Notes: generated from the letters alone by a model not told the origin. 50,596 nucleotides of DNA from JBKEAJ01 sp047972135 (GCA_047972135.1 JBKEAJ010000080.1:1-50596); one strand, 5' to 3'. Positions 17,043 to 26,532 are shown, numbered from the stretch's first letter. Numbers and translations are program-made.

Positions 17043-17945
17043 TTATTTCAATTTCGCCGATGTGTCTTTTTTTGTTGTTGATATAGGTTCGGGATGTACT
17101 GTTAAGGTTATTTCGAATTCTCGTTCAATACATTTCTCTATATTAGTACAAATTTCGTGAGTCTTTTCTAAACTAGTATCAGGAGGCAGAGTAATATGGC
17201 AGCTCATCTCACGGTGATATCCATATTCATGGAGCAAGAAATGGTGTATACAAAAATCTGTATTGAAATTATTGTCCAGAGCTTGTCTTATTGCTGTTTG
17301 AAGTTCTTCGGAAGCAGATTTACCAACAAGGGAAGTAATTTCAGATTTGAATATATCGACAGCTACTTTCAGAATTAGTAAAGAAACAATTAAGCTCAAT
17401 ACAGCATCTATCCACCAAAACATACTATTAAATATCAATCCAATAAGGATAACTAATGACGATAGAGCATCACTCCTATGATGCCAAGCATCGGCAACAA
17501 GAATTCCTGAGTTTACCTTCTTACCTTGTTTGAGAGTAATTCTGGCAAGCAACTCCTTGAATACTATGGATATAATAGTTACAATCCATGCCCCAATACT
17601 GAAAAAGGTTTTCTCTTTGTTTATAAAAGATTCATAGGCTTGAAATATAAAGTTTATTCCGATATAAAACAATAAAGCCCCAACAACAATAGCTCCCAGA
17701 TGTTCAATACGTCCGTAGCCAAATGGATGCTTATCATTGCGTGGACGCTTTGACAACCATACCGATATTATCAATATCAATGATGATATAGAGTCACTAA
17801 GAGTATGCCAAGCATCTGCTGTGATAGCTAAAGAATTATCCTTATAGCCAACATAGTACTTAAAAACAAAAAGCACCACATTAGTAATCAAAGATAGCAT
17901 TCCTAATTTTATTCCGACACTAAACCGATTATTTGTTTTTACCAT
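17043..17945 (-). CDS. Cation diffusion facilitator (CDF) family transporter, zinc-type site
   Basis: This is a 300-aa CDF exporter, which moves divalent metal out of the cytoplasm in exchange for protons. It has six membrane segments and a C-terminal cytoplasmic domain. The transport site carries HxxxD in the second segment (ADAWHTLSD) and in the fifth (ADAWHHRSD), the HD-HD arrangement associated with zinc preference. The GYGRIEHLG loop is the conserved CDF motif. The cytoplasmic domain includes VHHFLLHEYGYHREMSCHI-type metal-binding histidines. It stands alone; a TATCTTTG box lies 24 bases upstream. Zinc as substrate is an inference from those four residues. Confidence 0.92.
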   Translation of the reverse strand: MVKTNNRFSVGIKLGMLSLITNVVLFVFKYYVGYKDNSLAITADAWHTLSDSISSLILIISVWLSKRPRNDKHPFGYGRIEHLGAIVVGALLFYIGINFIFQAYESFINKEKTFFSIGAWIVTIISIVFKELLARITLKQGKKVNSGILVADAWHHRSDALSSLVILIGLIFNSMFWWIDAVLSLIVSLLILKVAVDIFKSEITSLVGKSASEELQTAIRQALDNNFNTDFCIHHFLLHEYGYHREMSCHITLPPDTSLEKTHEICTNIEKCIEREFEITLTVHPEPISTTKKDTSAKLK

Positions 17946-19124
17946 CTCTCAATAATTTCCGCACTTGGCAAAGATAGCATATTCGATTATCTATATTGCC
18001 CACTTCTTCTTAAAATGCTATTTTAATAAAGGGGAATTAATGAGAATTTCGCAAATACCAATGCTAAAATAGGTAGTGCTGAAAATCGAAAATTCTCTAA
18101 AGGGATAAGACACATTCAAAATATTAAAATCTCAGAGAGTTGAGAAAGAAATAGTAAAAGTAGATAATTTAATAAGCTCCATAAGGTTTTGTGTAAGTAG
18201 ATTTTTCCCTTCCTCATTCTTTCGAAAGTAATTAAGCTTAATGGATACACAAAAGTTAACAATAAGCAATAGTTACAATACTAGTCGCGAATATTTTATA
18301 TACAAAACATATACAAATCAAGTGCATACAAATGTATCTGCACGCATGGATAAGTTAAGTACACATTTGTATCACTATCTAAAATACAACTAATTACATC
18401 TTCAAGACGCGTGATGTGTTTCAAGAGTTTAATATTATAGTACAAGAGTTGTATCAATAATAAGCAGACCAAAACAACACTGCTAGTTACAATTGTATAG
18501 TAGCTATATGCCTTTTCACATTCAGACATGTAGCCTGAATAAACATTTGTACACGGAGTTATCTGACGTTTCCGCCTACTTAACATTATGGTACAGTGCT
18601 CTAAGTCAGTGCAATATAGCCTATATCTAAATATCAGCTTAGGGTATAATGTGAAATATAATGAAACTAGAGCCTATTCAAGAGTGTTTGATTGTGTTTA
18701 TTTCATTAATATATAGCTACATACAAGTATTATATATAGTACATCTTCGCATGACACTTGAAAGTTATTATCTAGTGAATATTCGTTATACAATTAGTAA
18801 TAATTGCTAGAATATAAGCTATATAGCATGATATATTATAATCTCAATATTGTGTGATATATACATATCAGTGGTTTTATTTTTTCAGGATACATGCTGT
18901 CCATTAAGAATTGTATACAACAGACGTGTATAGTTTTGTCCCCTCTTCATTTCATTTATGACACATTTGTAAATCGCTTGGTTGTACATATGTACTCAGT
19001 ACTCTGCTCGTGTATACATAATAATTGCGTAGAAATATATATTGAAAGTTTTGTTTTTAAAATCAAAATGGTTAGATTTGTAGCTGATAGGACATCGCAC
19101 AAACGTGCATTAAAAAGAGTGGTA
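17946..19124. other. AT-rich intergenic region with repeated ACANNTGT palindromes
   Basis: About 1.18 kb lies between the CDF gene and the XRE regulator without a convincing gene. The palindrome ACANNTGT, always with A or T in the middle, occurs six times: 18328-18335, 18363-18370, 18489-18496, 18543-18550, 18963-18970 and 18986-18993. Three of these are the identical ACATTTGT. The last lies in the perfect 12-base palindrome at 18984-18995. TATATAGC-like words also recur around 18500-18840. A weak 96-aa frame (18296-18586, minus) with one hydrophobic segment overlaps several sites; I do not call it a gene. A TAGTTTTG box at 18931-18938 could start the regulator's transcript. Confidence 0.5.
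17969..17976 (-). promoter_or_regulatory. Putative -7 box of the CDF transporter gene
   Basis: TATCTTTG on the minus strand, 24 bases before the ATG at 17945, matches TAnnTTTG. There is no TTG at the expected -33 spacing. Confidence 0.4.
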
Positions 19125-19799
19125 ATGAAAGAGAGAATAGCAGCGATATTAGAAGCCAAGGATTTAACATCATCCGAGTTTGCACAGAGTTTGGATATTC
19201 AGAGGTCTAATGTATCGCACATACTGACAGGAAGAAATAAACCGAGTTATTCATTTATCGAGAAACTTCTTACAGTTTATCCAGAGATAAATGCAAGCTG
19301 GCTCATAACAGGCAATGGCTCCATGTATATTGGAGGTACTGAAACAAAAGAGCAGGCTCTCATAGAGCCAGTAGGTATAGTTGAGAGAATCCTACCAATT
19401 CAGAGTGCAAGTATGTCGGAACATAGACAGCCAATATCGCAACCTACTAATATACAACAGAAAAATAAAGCCGATATTCATCAGGGCGAGCACCTCATTC
19501 GTAGTTTATCTTCAACATCATCGTCTCCAAAAAGGGAGACATCTGCACATCATTCAGAGGAGAAAGTTGAAAGTACAGCTAGACATACTGGCTCTGGAAG
19601 TTATATTGAATCTAAGTTCTATGATGCTGGTAAGTATCAATATTCTACTAATACTCCTGATAATCAAGAAAGTAGTAATATAGAAGAGCCAAAAGATGTC
19701 CCCAAAGTAAAAGATATAGAAGAAAAACTCCCTAAAGAAATAGACAAAGTTATAGTGTTTTATAAAGACAAAACCTTTGACATTTATCAAAGCTCTTAG
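19125..19799 (+). CDS. XRE-family helix-turn-helix transcriptional regulator
   Basis: This is a DNA-binding regulator. I chose the ATG at 19125 because it gives the N-terminus usual for this Bacteroidales family (MKERIAAILEAKDLTSSEFA); an ATG at 19068 would add 19 residues. Residues about 5-60 form the HTH, with AQSLDIQRSNVSHILTGRNKPS covering the recognition helix, followed by the family's ASWLITGNGSMY. A long low-complexity linker rich in Ser, Gln and Glu follows. The C-terminus ends in VIVFYKDKTFDIYQ, a small conserved tail in such regulators. There is no protease or ligand domain. The palindrome-rich DNA just upstream is a possible target. The 224-aa size is normal. Confidence 0.85.
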   Translation: MKERIAAILEAKDLTSSEFAQSLDIQRSNVSHILTGRNKPSYSFIEKLLTVYPEINASWLITGNGSMYIGGTETKEQALIEPVGIVERILPIQSASMSEHRQPISQPTNIQQKNKADIHQGEHLIRSLSSTSSSPKRETSAHHSEEKVESTARHTGSGSYIESKFYDAGKYQYSTNTPDNQESSNIEEPKDVPKVKDIEEKLPKEIDKVIVFYKDKTFDIYQSS

Positions 19800-19874
19800 A
19801 ATTTGATATTTTATTTTTTCTGTACCTTAGTGAGGTTTATGCAAATGTCAGGAGCTTGAGAATTGTGTGTGTTT

Positions 19875-21173
19875 TTACAAATCAAACATACTAAGTCTTC
19901 TGTCCAGCTCCTCAATTTGTATTCTTGTGATGTTAGAAACGCAGGCTCTAATTCCGGAAAACTCGCTTCCGGTTTCTTTCAGAGATATTGCACTAATTCC
20001 ACATTGAAGAAGTTGCTTCATTAGAGTGTTGTTGTCTAATCCTGTTTTGCTCAATGTGAAATAAAAGCCATCGCCTATTTCTATTTCTAAGTCGTCGGTG
20101 TATACCAAATAGAAATCATACTTTTCAAATATAGCTTTTACTTCTTTTGCTCTTTTTGAGTATTCTATGGTATCTCTAATAAAATCTAACTCTCCTGATA
20201 CAGATTTTTCCAGCATTGCAGCGAGCGCATATTGGGCAGAATGTGAAACTCCGGAAGACAAAGCATATAATATTTTCAGAATTATCACGTCTCCAAGTGT
20301 AGAAGTTCCAAATCTTTCTTCCAGTTTGGGCGACTCCATATTATATAAATAGTCGGAAATGATAATCATTCCACATCTCTGTCCAGCATAAGAAAATATC
20401 TTAGAGCTAGACAAAAATAATATGTAATTATCTGTGTATTTGGCAACTGTAGCCTGTTTAATATTATTAGTATCTTTATTTTCCCTAGTGTCCATTCCGA
20501 AATATGCAAGGTCTTCGAGTACTATGAAGCCAAATTCCTTAGACAGTCGTCCTATTACTTCCAGCTCTTTATCAGTCAGGCACATCCACGATGGGTTGTT
20601 GGGATTTGAGTATATGACAGAACTGATGTTTCCTTCCTCCAGATAAGACCTTAACTTATCCTCCAGTTTGTTGCCTCTGTGCTTATAAATATCGAATGCT
20701 TTATAATTGAGTCCGAGTACTTTCATTTGTTGTTTCTGTACTGGGAAGCCGGGGTCTAAGAAGAGGGTAGTATCTTGATTTTGCTTTAGATTATTAACAG
20801 CAAGGAACGCTGTGTAAGTTGCTTGCATTGAGCCTACTGTGGGGATACAGCCATCTGGTAGTATATCAATATCCATAAACTTTTTCACAAAATTTGAGCA
20901 CGCCTGCTTAAGTTGTGGGATACCATTTATTAGCGGATATTTTGAAGCTACACCATTTTTGAGAGCATTAATCTCAGCCTCTACGCCAACTTGGCAAGCA
21001 GGCAGACCGGGAACACCCATTTCCATACGGATAAACCTTATGCCGGTTTGAGCTTCAAGCATATTCGCAAGTGCCACGATTTGTCTTATAGAAGCATTAT
21101 CCAAAGACTTTATTCTAAGCTCTTTCAGAGCCTCGTCTATTGTGTTTGAAGGTATTTTTTGAAAAGTTGCCAT
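19875..21173 (-). CDS. PLP-dependent aminotransferase class I/II, probably aromatic
   Basis: This is a fold-type I aminotransferase of 432 aa. YSNPNNPSW carries the conserved Asn-Pro, VLEDLAYFGMD has the Asp and Tyr that hold the cofactor, and SSSKIFSYAGQRCG contains the Schiff-base lysine. It starts directly after the prephenate dehydratase stop codon, with no spacer. A role in converting phenylpyruvate to phenylalanine is therefore a reasonable inference. Substrate specificity cannot be read from the sequence alone. Confidence 0.9.
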   Translation of the reverse strand: MATFQKIPSNTIDEALKELRIKSLDNASIRQIVALANMLEAQTGIRFIRMEMGVPGLPACQVGVEAEINALKNGVASKYPLINGIPQLKQACSNFVKKFMDIDILPDGCIPTVGSMQATYTAFLAVNNLKQNQDTTLFLDPGFPVQKQQMKVLGLNYKAFDIYKHRGNKLEDKLRSYLEEGNISSVIYSNPNNPSWMCLTDKELEVIGRLSKEFGFIVLEDLAYFGMDTRENKDTNNIKQATVAKYTDNYILFLSSSKIFSYAGQRCGMIIISDYLYNMESPKLEERFGTSTLGDVIILKILYALSSGVSHSAQYALAAMLEKSVSGELDFIRDTIEYSKRAKEVKAIFEKYDFYLVYTDDLEIEIGDGFYFTLSKTGLDNNTLMKQLLQCGISAISLKETGSEFSGIRACVSNITRIQIEELDRRLSMFDL

Positions 21174-22010
21174 TTACTGTTGGTGTATTTCTGCGTCGCC
21201 GTGCTTATATTCGCCAAGTATGGCTACACTCGAAGCTCCTTTCAGAACTTCATGTATTGCCTTTTCGTAGTCGGTAATATTTTGCCATTCTAAATCGAGA
21301 TGAAAAAAGTATTCGTTTGGTTTTCCGATAATTGGCACCGATTGTATTTTAGTAAGATTTATCTTATTTTCTGCAAAAACATTCAAAACATTCACTAAAG
21401 CACCATGATAATGCCCGACTTCAAGACAGATAGATGCTTTATTTGCATCCTTGTTGAGCATATTCTTTTTTGAGAGTACCCAGAATCTTGTATAGTTTTT
21501 CTTGTTGGTTTCAATGCCTTTGGCAATAATGTTCAGTCCGTATATTTCGGCAGACCTTTGATTTCCGATGGCTGCTGTATTTTTCAGATTATTTTCCTTT
21601 ACCATTTTTGCCGATGCTGCCGTGTCGCTTTTCTCAGTTACCACAGCATTCGGAAGGGTAGTAGCAAGATACTCTTGGCATTGTGCAATAGCTACGGGGT
21701 GCGAAAAAACTTCTTTAATATCCGATTTTGTAACACCTTTTACAGCCATCAGGTTCATCTGGATGTGGATATAAACCTCACCTTGCACTCTCAGATGGTA
21801 TTCTCTGATAAGTCCGTAGTTGCATAATATACTTCCTGCAATGGAGTTCTCGATAGCCATCACGGCATAATCAGCATCGTTGTTATCCACAGCCTCGCAG
21901 ACTTGCTTGAATGTTCTACACTCCACAATTTTTATGTCTTCTCCAAAATATTTTCGTGTGGCATCTTCGTGAAAAGAGCCTGCAATGCCTTGTATAGCAA
22001 TTCGTTTCAT
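21174..22010 (-). CDS. pheA: Prephenate dehydratase with C-terminal ACT domain
   Basis: This enzyme converts prephenate to phenylpyruvate in phenylalanine synthesis. I chose the ATG at 22010 (MKRIAIQGIAGSFHEDA), the family's normal N-terminus. The open frame reaching back to 22130 encodes an unrelated stretch over the promoter. The catalytic domain includes ENSIAGSI and the NYTRFWVLSK motif with the essential Thr-Arg-Phe. The ACT domain follows (GALVNVLNVF, then KIQSVPIIGKPNEYFF), which in this family binds phenylalanine for feedback inhibition. There is no chorismate mutase domain, so that activity must lie elsewhere. It is 278 aa and co-transcribed with the aminotransferase. Confidence 0.95.
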   Translation of the reverse strand: MKRIAIQGIAGSFHEDATRKYFGEDIKIVECRTFKQVCEAVDNNDADYAVMAIENSIAGSILCNYGLIREYHLRVQGEVYIHIQMNLMAVKGVTKSDIKEVFSHPVAIAQCQEYLATTLPNAVVTEKSDTAASAKMVKENNLKNTAAIGNQRSAEIYGLNIIAKGIETNKKNYTRFWVLSKKNMLNKDANKASICLEVGHYHGALVNVLNVFAENKINLTKIQSVPIIGKPNEYFFHLDLEWQNITDYEKAIHEVLKGASSVAILGEYKHGDAEIHQQ

Positions 22011-22097
22011 CTGTTTATTATTTTGCAATAAGCTGTAAGCAATAGGCTTTATGCTGTTTTTAATCACCCGTCTGCTTGCCCAACATCCATTCCTGAG

Positions 22098-22129
22098 CAA
22101 AGGTACACAAAAAATCTTTTTTGTTTTCA
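22098..22129 (-). promoter_or_regulatory. Promoter of the pheA-aminotransferase operon
   Basis: On the minus strand TTG (22127-22129) and TACCTTTG (22098-22105) are 21 bases apart. The predicted leader is about 80 bases and contains GC-poor repeat-like words (around 22025-22075). Confidence 0.5.
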
Positions 22130-22212
22130 ATGAATTATTTCCTAAGTTAGCCCTCGGTTTTACTCATTTAATTGAAATGATAGATACAATGTTTAATCGT
22201 ATAAGGTTTAAA

Positions 22213-22833
22213 AATGCTATATGCCGTACGCTATAGGCGAACAGCCGATGATAATGTGATGATGGCTCAACTGAGCACTGACCACCGCTGTCATTGCGAG
22301 GAGCCTGCTACGTAGCAATCTCTACCGACAATGAACAGATTGCCACGCTGACGCTCGCAATGACGGGAAAATATAGATACTACGATATTACAAAGCTACG
22401 ATGTGTGCTGTTACAGGCTGAAAGCCTGAATTAGTTCAGCCCATGGCAACGCCATGGGGAAAGATAGACGCCCCCCGCACCGTTCCGAATTGCAGGATGC
22501 CAAATGTAATAAATAAAAAGGGTTAGAGTTTTATCGTTTAGATATTAGTTTTTAGTTGTTGGTTTGAAGTTTAGGGACGTAGTCCCGATATCTTCGTAGC
22601 AAGTATATGTAAAACAATAATAATAGGGACGATAGCCCTGATATAGATGCAGGTTGATTAAGGTTTAGTCCGTAGGACTTAGAGCTTAATAGAAAAGATG
22701 TAGGCGAAAAAAATATAAACATTCCCCGTGGGGATAGATACACTGCCGTGCGTCTCTGAAGGTGTGTCGTTGATACCTGAAAAACCAATGGTATGCACAG
22801 TTTTTAAGAACAACTCTTTTGGTTGAATAGTTA
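22213..22833. repeat. Mosaic dispersed repeat, copy A
   Basis: The gene-free DNA between pheA and the DUF4105 gene (22011-22918) carries this block. Module 1 (22290-22499) has CATTGCGAG hairpins and a CCATGGC/GCCATGG hairpin. Module 2 (22571-22684) begins with a GGGACGTAGTCCC hairpin. Module 3 is 22731-22833. All three recur in inverted orientation at 32470-33159, in a different order. An extra short unit (22213-22265) recurs at 44661-44720. A 78-aa frame inside it is not a gene. The palindromic units point to REP-like or transposon-derived non-coding repeats. Confidence 0.8.
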
Positions 22834-22918
22834 CGAAACAACCGGAGGTCGCCTAAATTAATATACCGCTGACTACTACTTTGTTACGCACTAACACTTA
22901 TAATACAAGAATAAAGAA

Positions 22919-24094
22919 TTAATGAATCTTGGTCTTTTTCAGCACAAAAGCGATACGGATTAAATAGCTGATTAGTAGTATAATTGTCAGATAATGTACG
23001 TACTGTATGCCAATTGTTGTCAGCAGAATAAACAGAACGATAAATGCTGCATATATTTTAAACAGGTGGCGTGTGAGTTTTGCTTTCTTGCTTCTAATGA
23101 GTTGCACAAAAAGCACTATGCATAATGGGTTTAGCCACAGTATGTTAAGATTTATTTTTACGCAAGGATGCAGTGAAAATAAGGCAAGAAATGCAAGCAA
23201 TAGTCCTCCTAGCGTAAATATTAATAATAGAGTATAGTCTACGAATAGCAAAGCTCGTTTTGAGAATACACTTACTAAAACAATAAGCAGGCAAATTCCG
23301 ATAAATACTAAGTTGAAAGCAGAGAAAAACGATACTTCCTCAGTTTCTGGGGTTGGTAGTATGGTGTATGTGTTAGAAAATATTGGAGATTTATCGGATG
23401 AGTAGTAAGCATTTTGCAGTTCCTTGTCGAGGCAATCGGGCAGGAACATACTTTCTTCACGGCTTGCCGTTCTGTCGGTTTCCACTCCTAGAGGTAGGCT
23501 CAGAATATACTGATACATAGGGCTGTTTTCGGTATATTCGTTGATATATTCTCTGAATGATTTTTTGGGGATATCCTCTTTATACTCAATGGCAGAGCGT
23601 TCGACAGAGAATATAGCATCTTTTGCCTTGGTTGAGCAATTATTGAAAAAGTAGTTATATAGGTAGCTTCGATTTTCGGGTAGGGCTTCATTTTCGAGGG
23701 CATCGAAGAGTTTCTGTTTTTCAATGTGAGAGAGGTTCAGGACGGCTGCTTTTATTCCTCTGTTGTAGTAATTATACACCCTAACAAAGCGTGCAGTAGG
23801 TTCTTTTTGCAGCATATAATATGTTTCTCCCAATGCAAATTTCCAATAAAAGTTGTCCCAACCCATCGAGAATACTCCATAGTTGTATGTATAATCTATA
23901 TTATTTTTTCGGTCTAGCACTCTGATAGCAGTATGTCCAAAAACTGCGTATATTTCGGTACCTGGAGAGCAAGTCATAAGCGAAATTTCTGCATCATTGC
24001 TCAATTCCTGCGTTTTTGAAAAAGCATTTAATGAGAAAGATAAGGAAAGGACAATAGCAAGTAGGGGTTTGTATTTACGAAACATAAGTAACAT
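22919..24094 (-). CDS. DUF4105 membrane protein, candidate lipoprotein N-acyltransferase
   Basis: This 391-aa protein has a signal-like N-terminus ending near AFS. A roughly 200-residue periplasmic domain follows, with FGHTAIR (candidate catalytic His) and YFFNNCSTKAKD (candidate catalytic Cys), the DUF4105 hallmark of a papain-like fold. The C-terminal 140 residues form about four or five membrane segments. From memory, a DUF4105 protein was reported as the lipoprotein N-acyltransferase (Lnb) of Bacteroides, completing triacylation where Lnt is absent. I cannot confirm that this protein is the orthologue. It starts at 24094, or at the ATG three codons in. It is monocistronic and divergent from rnr. 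Confidence 0.8.
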   Translation of the reverse strand: MLLMFRKYKPLLAIVLSLSFSLNAFSKTQELSNDAEISLMTCSPGTEIYAVFGHTAIRVLDRKNNIDYTYNYGVFSMGWDNFYWKFALGETYYMLQKEPTARFVRVYNYYNRGIKAAVLNLSHIEKQKLFDALENEALPENRSYLYNYFFNNCSTKAKDAIFSVERSAIEYKEDIPKKSFREYINEYTENSPMYQYILSLPLGVETDRTASREESMFLPDCLDKELQNAYYSSDKSPIFSNTYTILPTPETEEVSFFSAFNLVFIGICLLIVLVSVFSKRALLFVDYTLLLIFTLGGLLLAFLALFSLHPCVKINLNILWLNPLCIVLFVQLIRSKKAKLTRHLFKIYAAFIVLFILLTTIGIQYVHYLTIILLISYLIRIAFVLKKTKIH

Positions 24095-24240
24095 CTTTAC
24101 ATTAAAGTTTGGATTTCAGTTTTCAGATTCTTTACATGTGGTAAAAATACACTTTTTTCATTGCACAAGAAAATTACAATGTTGGTTTATAGTTGTGTGT
24201 ATCTCAATAATTGTGTACATTGCGATGTTAAATAAAAAAT

Positions 24241-26385
24241 ATGACAAGAAAAAAAAGAAAAGTTGCGCCGGAGCATTTCAATAAAAAGAAGTTGAAAGCA
24301 GCCGTTATGAAGTTGTTTTTCAAAGAGCCAGGCAGGACATTTAATTATAAGCAGATAGCGGCAGCATTAGGTATAATGGATGCGCAGACCAAGAACTTGG
24401 TAACGGTATCGCTTGACGAATTGCAAGAACAAGGAAAGATTGAAGTAATATCGAGAGGTAAGTACAAACTTATAAGTCATGAGGGTTATGCCACAGGGGT
24501 AATTGAGGCTGACGAAAACGGGGAGTCTTTTCTTATTCCCGATGGTGGACGAGTAGGGCTAGTCTATATACCTCATAATAAGCTACTAAACACTTTCGAG
24601 GGTGACACCGTTAAGGTAAAGCTATTTGCCAAGCGCAGGAAGAAGCATCTTGAGGGAGAGGTTGTTGAAGTTATCAGTAGAGCCAAAAGCAAATTTGTGG
24701 GAACTGTCGAGGTAACGAAGAATTTTGCTTTTCTGATTCCGAGTTCACGTGTGAAGTTTGATATTTTTATTCCTAAGGCAGAGCTGAATGGGGCTAGACA
24801 CGGACAAAAAGCCATTGCCGAGATAACAGACTGGCCGTCGAGGGCAAAAAATCCCTTTGGAACGATAATAGATGTCTTAGGAGATTCGGGCAGCAACAAT
24901 GCAGAGATGCATGCCATCCTCGCAGAGTATAATTTACCTTATGAGTATCCTCAAAATATTATCAACGAAGCAGAGAAAATTTCAGATGTCATCGACGAAA
25001 AAGAAATAAAGAATCGGCGGGACATGCGTTCTGTTCCGACATGCACCATCGACCCTGTCGATGCAAAGGATTTTGATGATGCACTTTCGTTTCAGGTTTT
25101 GAAGAATGGCAACTACGAAGTAGGTGTTCATATAGCCGATGTAACTCACTATGTAACACCTGGTTCATTGATTGAAGAAGAGGCAAAGAGTAGGGCTACT
25201 TCTGTGTATTTGGTAGACAGAGTTGTGCCGATGCTTCCCGAGCGTTTGTCTAATTTTATCTGCTCTCTTCGACCCAATGAAGACAAGTTGTGCTTTTCGG
25301 CAGTGTTTGAGCTGAATGAGAAGGCAGAAATTGTAAAGGAGTGGTTTGGACGCACCGTAATACATTCTAACAGGAGATTTACTTACGAGGAAGCTCAGAC
25401 TATCATAGAGACTGAGGAAGGGGAGCAGAGCGATGTTATTCTGCCCTTAAATAGACTAGCAGTACAGTTGCGAACGAGACGGATGCAGCACGGAGCATTT
25501 AATTTTGAACGTAATGAAGTTCGCTTTAATCTTGATGAAGACGGTAAGCCTCTGTCAGTATATTTCAAAGAACCTAAAGCATCTAATGAGCTGATAGAGG
25601 AGTTTATGTTGTTGGCAAACAAGCAGGTGGCAAGATTTATCGGCAAGCCCAAACAACAGGGCGACAAAGCTCGCACCTTTATATATAGGATACACGACAA
25701 GCCAGACCCCGAGAAGTTACAGAATTTCAGTACATTTATCAAGAGGTTTGGCTACGAAGTTCCTTTGAATAATTCTACGAATGTATCGAAATCCTTAAAC
25801 AAGCTTTTGCACGACGTAAAACACAAGGCAGAGCAGAATGTGGTTGAGACTTTGGCGGTTAGGACTATGTCAAAGGCTGAGTATAGCACAAGAAATATCG
25901 GACACTATGGTTTGAGTTTTGATTTTTACACTCATTTCACTTCGCCAATCCGCCGCTATCCTGATATGATGGTACATCGGCTTCTTGCATATTATCTTGA
26001 TGGGGGCAAGTCTGTGAATCAAGCTGAATACGAGGAGCTTTGCAAGCACTCATCGTCTATGGAGGGTTTGGCGGCAAATGCTGAGCGTTCGTCCATTAAG
26101 TACAAGCAGGTAGAATTTATGGAAGACAAGATAGGCTCGATTTTCAAAGGAGTAATATCGGGAGTTACGGAGTGGGGCATTTATGTGGAGTTAGAAAATA
26201 TGTGCGAGGGCATGATACCCATTCGTTCACTCAAGGATGATTTTTATATCTTTGACGAAGAAAATTATTGTTTGGTAGGAAAGCGTACGCATAATATATT
26301 TCAGTTGGGTGAAGACTTGACCATAAAGGTGGTGCGAGCAGACCTAGAGAAGAAACAGCTTGATTTTGAGTTAGTGTCGGAATGA
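24241..26385 (+). CDS. rnr: Ribonuclease R
   Basis: RNase R is a processive 3'-5' exoribonuclease able to degrade structured RNA. The order of domains is standard for its 714 aa: an N-terminal winged-helix segment, two cold-shock-like OB domains, the RNB catalytic domain, and a C-terminal S1 domain (GSIFKGVISGVTEWGIYVEL). The metal-binding cluster is at residues 271-280, with Asp271, Asp274, Asp277, Asp279 and Asp280. The substrate-binding RNB segment YGLSFDFYTHFTSPIRRYPD is intact. A Lys/Arg-rich start is usual. A hairpin terminator follows 30 bases after the stop. Confidence 0.95.
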   Translation: MTRKKRKVAPEHFNKKKLKAAVMKLFFKEPGRTFNYKQIAAALGIMDAQTKNLVTVSLDELQEQGKIEVISRGKYKLISHEGYATGVIEADENGESFLIPDGGRVGLVYIPHNKLLNTFEGDTVKVKLFAKRRKKHLEGEVVEVISRAKSKFVGTVEVTKNFAFLIPSSRVKFDIFIPKAELNGARHGQKAIAEITDWPSRAKNPFGTIIDVLGDSGSNNAEMHAILAEYNLPYEYPQNIINEAEKISDVIDEKEIKNRRDMRSVPTCTIDPVDAKDFDDALSFQVLKNGNYEVGVHIADVTHYVTPGSLIEEEAKSRATSVYLVDRVVPMLPERLSNFICSLRPNEDKLCFSAVFELNEKAEIVKEWFGRTVIHSNRRFTYEEAQTIIETEEGEQSDVILPLNRLAVQLRTRRMQHGAFNFERNEVRFNLDEDGKPLSVYFKEPKASNELIEEFMLLANKQVARFIGKPKQQGDKARTFIYRIHDKPDPEKLQNFSTFIKRFGYEVPLNNSTNVSKSLNKLLHDVKHKAEQNVVETLAVRTMSKAEYSTRNIGHYGLSFDFYTHFTSPIRRYPDMMVHRLLAYYLDGGKSVNQAEYEELCKHSSSMEGLAANAERSSIKYKQVEFMEDKIGSIFKGVISGVTEWGIYVELENMCEGMIPIRSLKDDFYIFDEENYCLVGKRTHNIFQLGEDLTIKVVRADLEKKQLDFELVSE

Positions 26386-26416
26386 TGCAAAAATAAGAAA
26401 TAGCTAAAAAGTTGTA

Positions 26417-26455
26417 AGAGCTGATGTCCCACAAGGACAACAGCTCTCTTTATAT
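26417..26455 (+). terminator. Intrinsic terminator after rnr
   Basis: Bases 26418-26446 form a hairpin of GAGCTG-A-TGTCC with GGACA-A-CAGCTC around a short loop, one internal A/A mismatch, followed by a T-rich stretch (TCTTTATATA). It lies about 30 bases past the rnr stop. Confidence 0.65.
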
Positions 26456-26532
26456 ACGCCTGAAACACAAGGTATTATTCACACATTTTGCAATTGTAAC
26501 AAAAATCCCAAATCTCTACAAAATCGGCATAT

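Noticed and set aside
18894..19124. Long N-terminal extension of the XRE regulator
   Set aside because: The added residues are unrelated to the family and cover the palindrome-rich DNA; starts at 19068 or 19125 are more likely.
17946..19124. Replication origin in the AT-rich region
   Set aside because: No cluster of TTATCCACA-type DnaA boxes and no dnaA or dnaN nearby.
22010..22130. Extended N-terminus for prephenate dehydratase
   Set aside because: The extra 40 residues cover the predicted promoter and repeat-like leader, and the family starts at MKRIAIQG.
22290..22499. CRISPR-like or tRNA-like structure in the hairpin repeats
   Set aside because: There are no evenly spaced identical repeats with unique spacers, and no tRNA T-loop or anticodon arm; these are dispersed palindromic units.
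22552..22788. 78-aa minus-strand frame in copy A
   Set aside because: It is made of the repeat modules and their palindromes, not a conserved protein.
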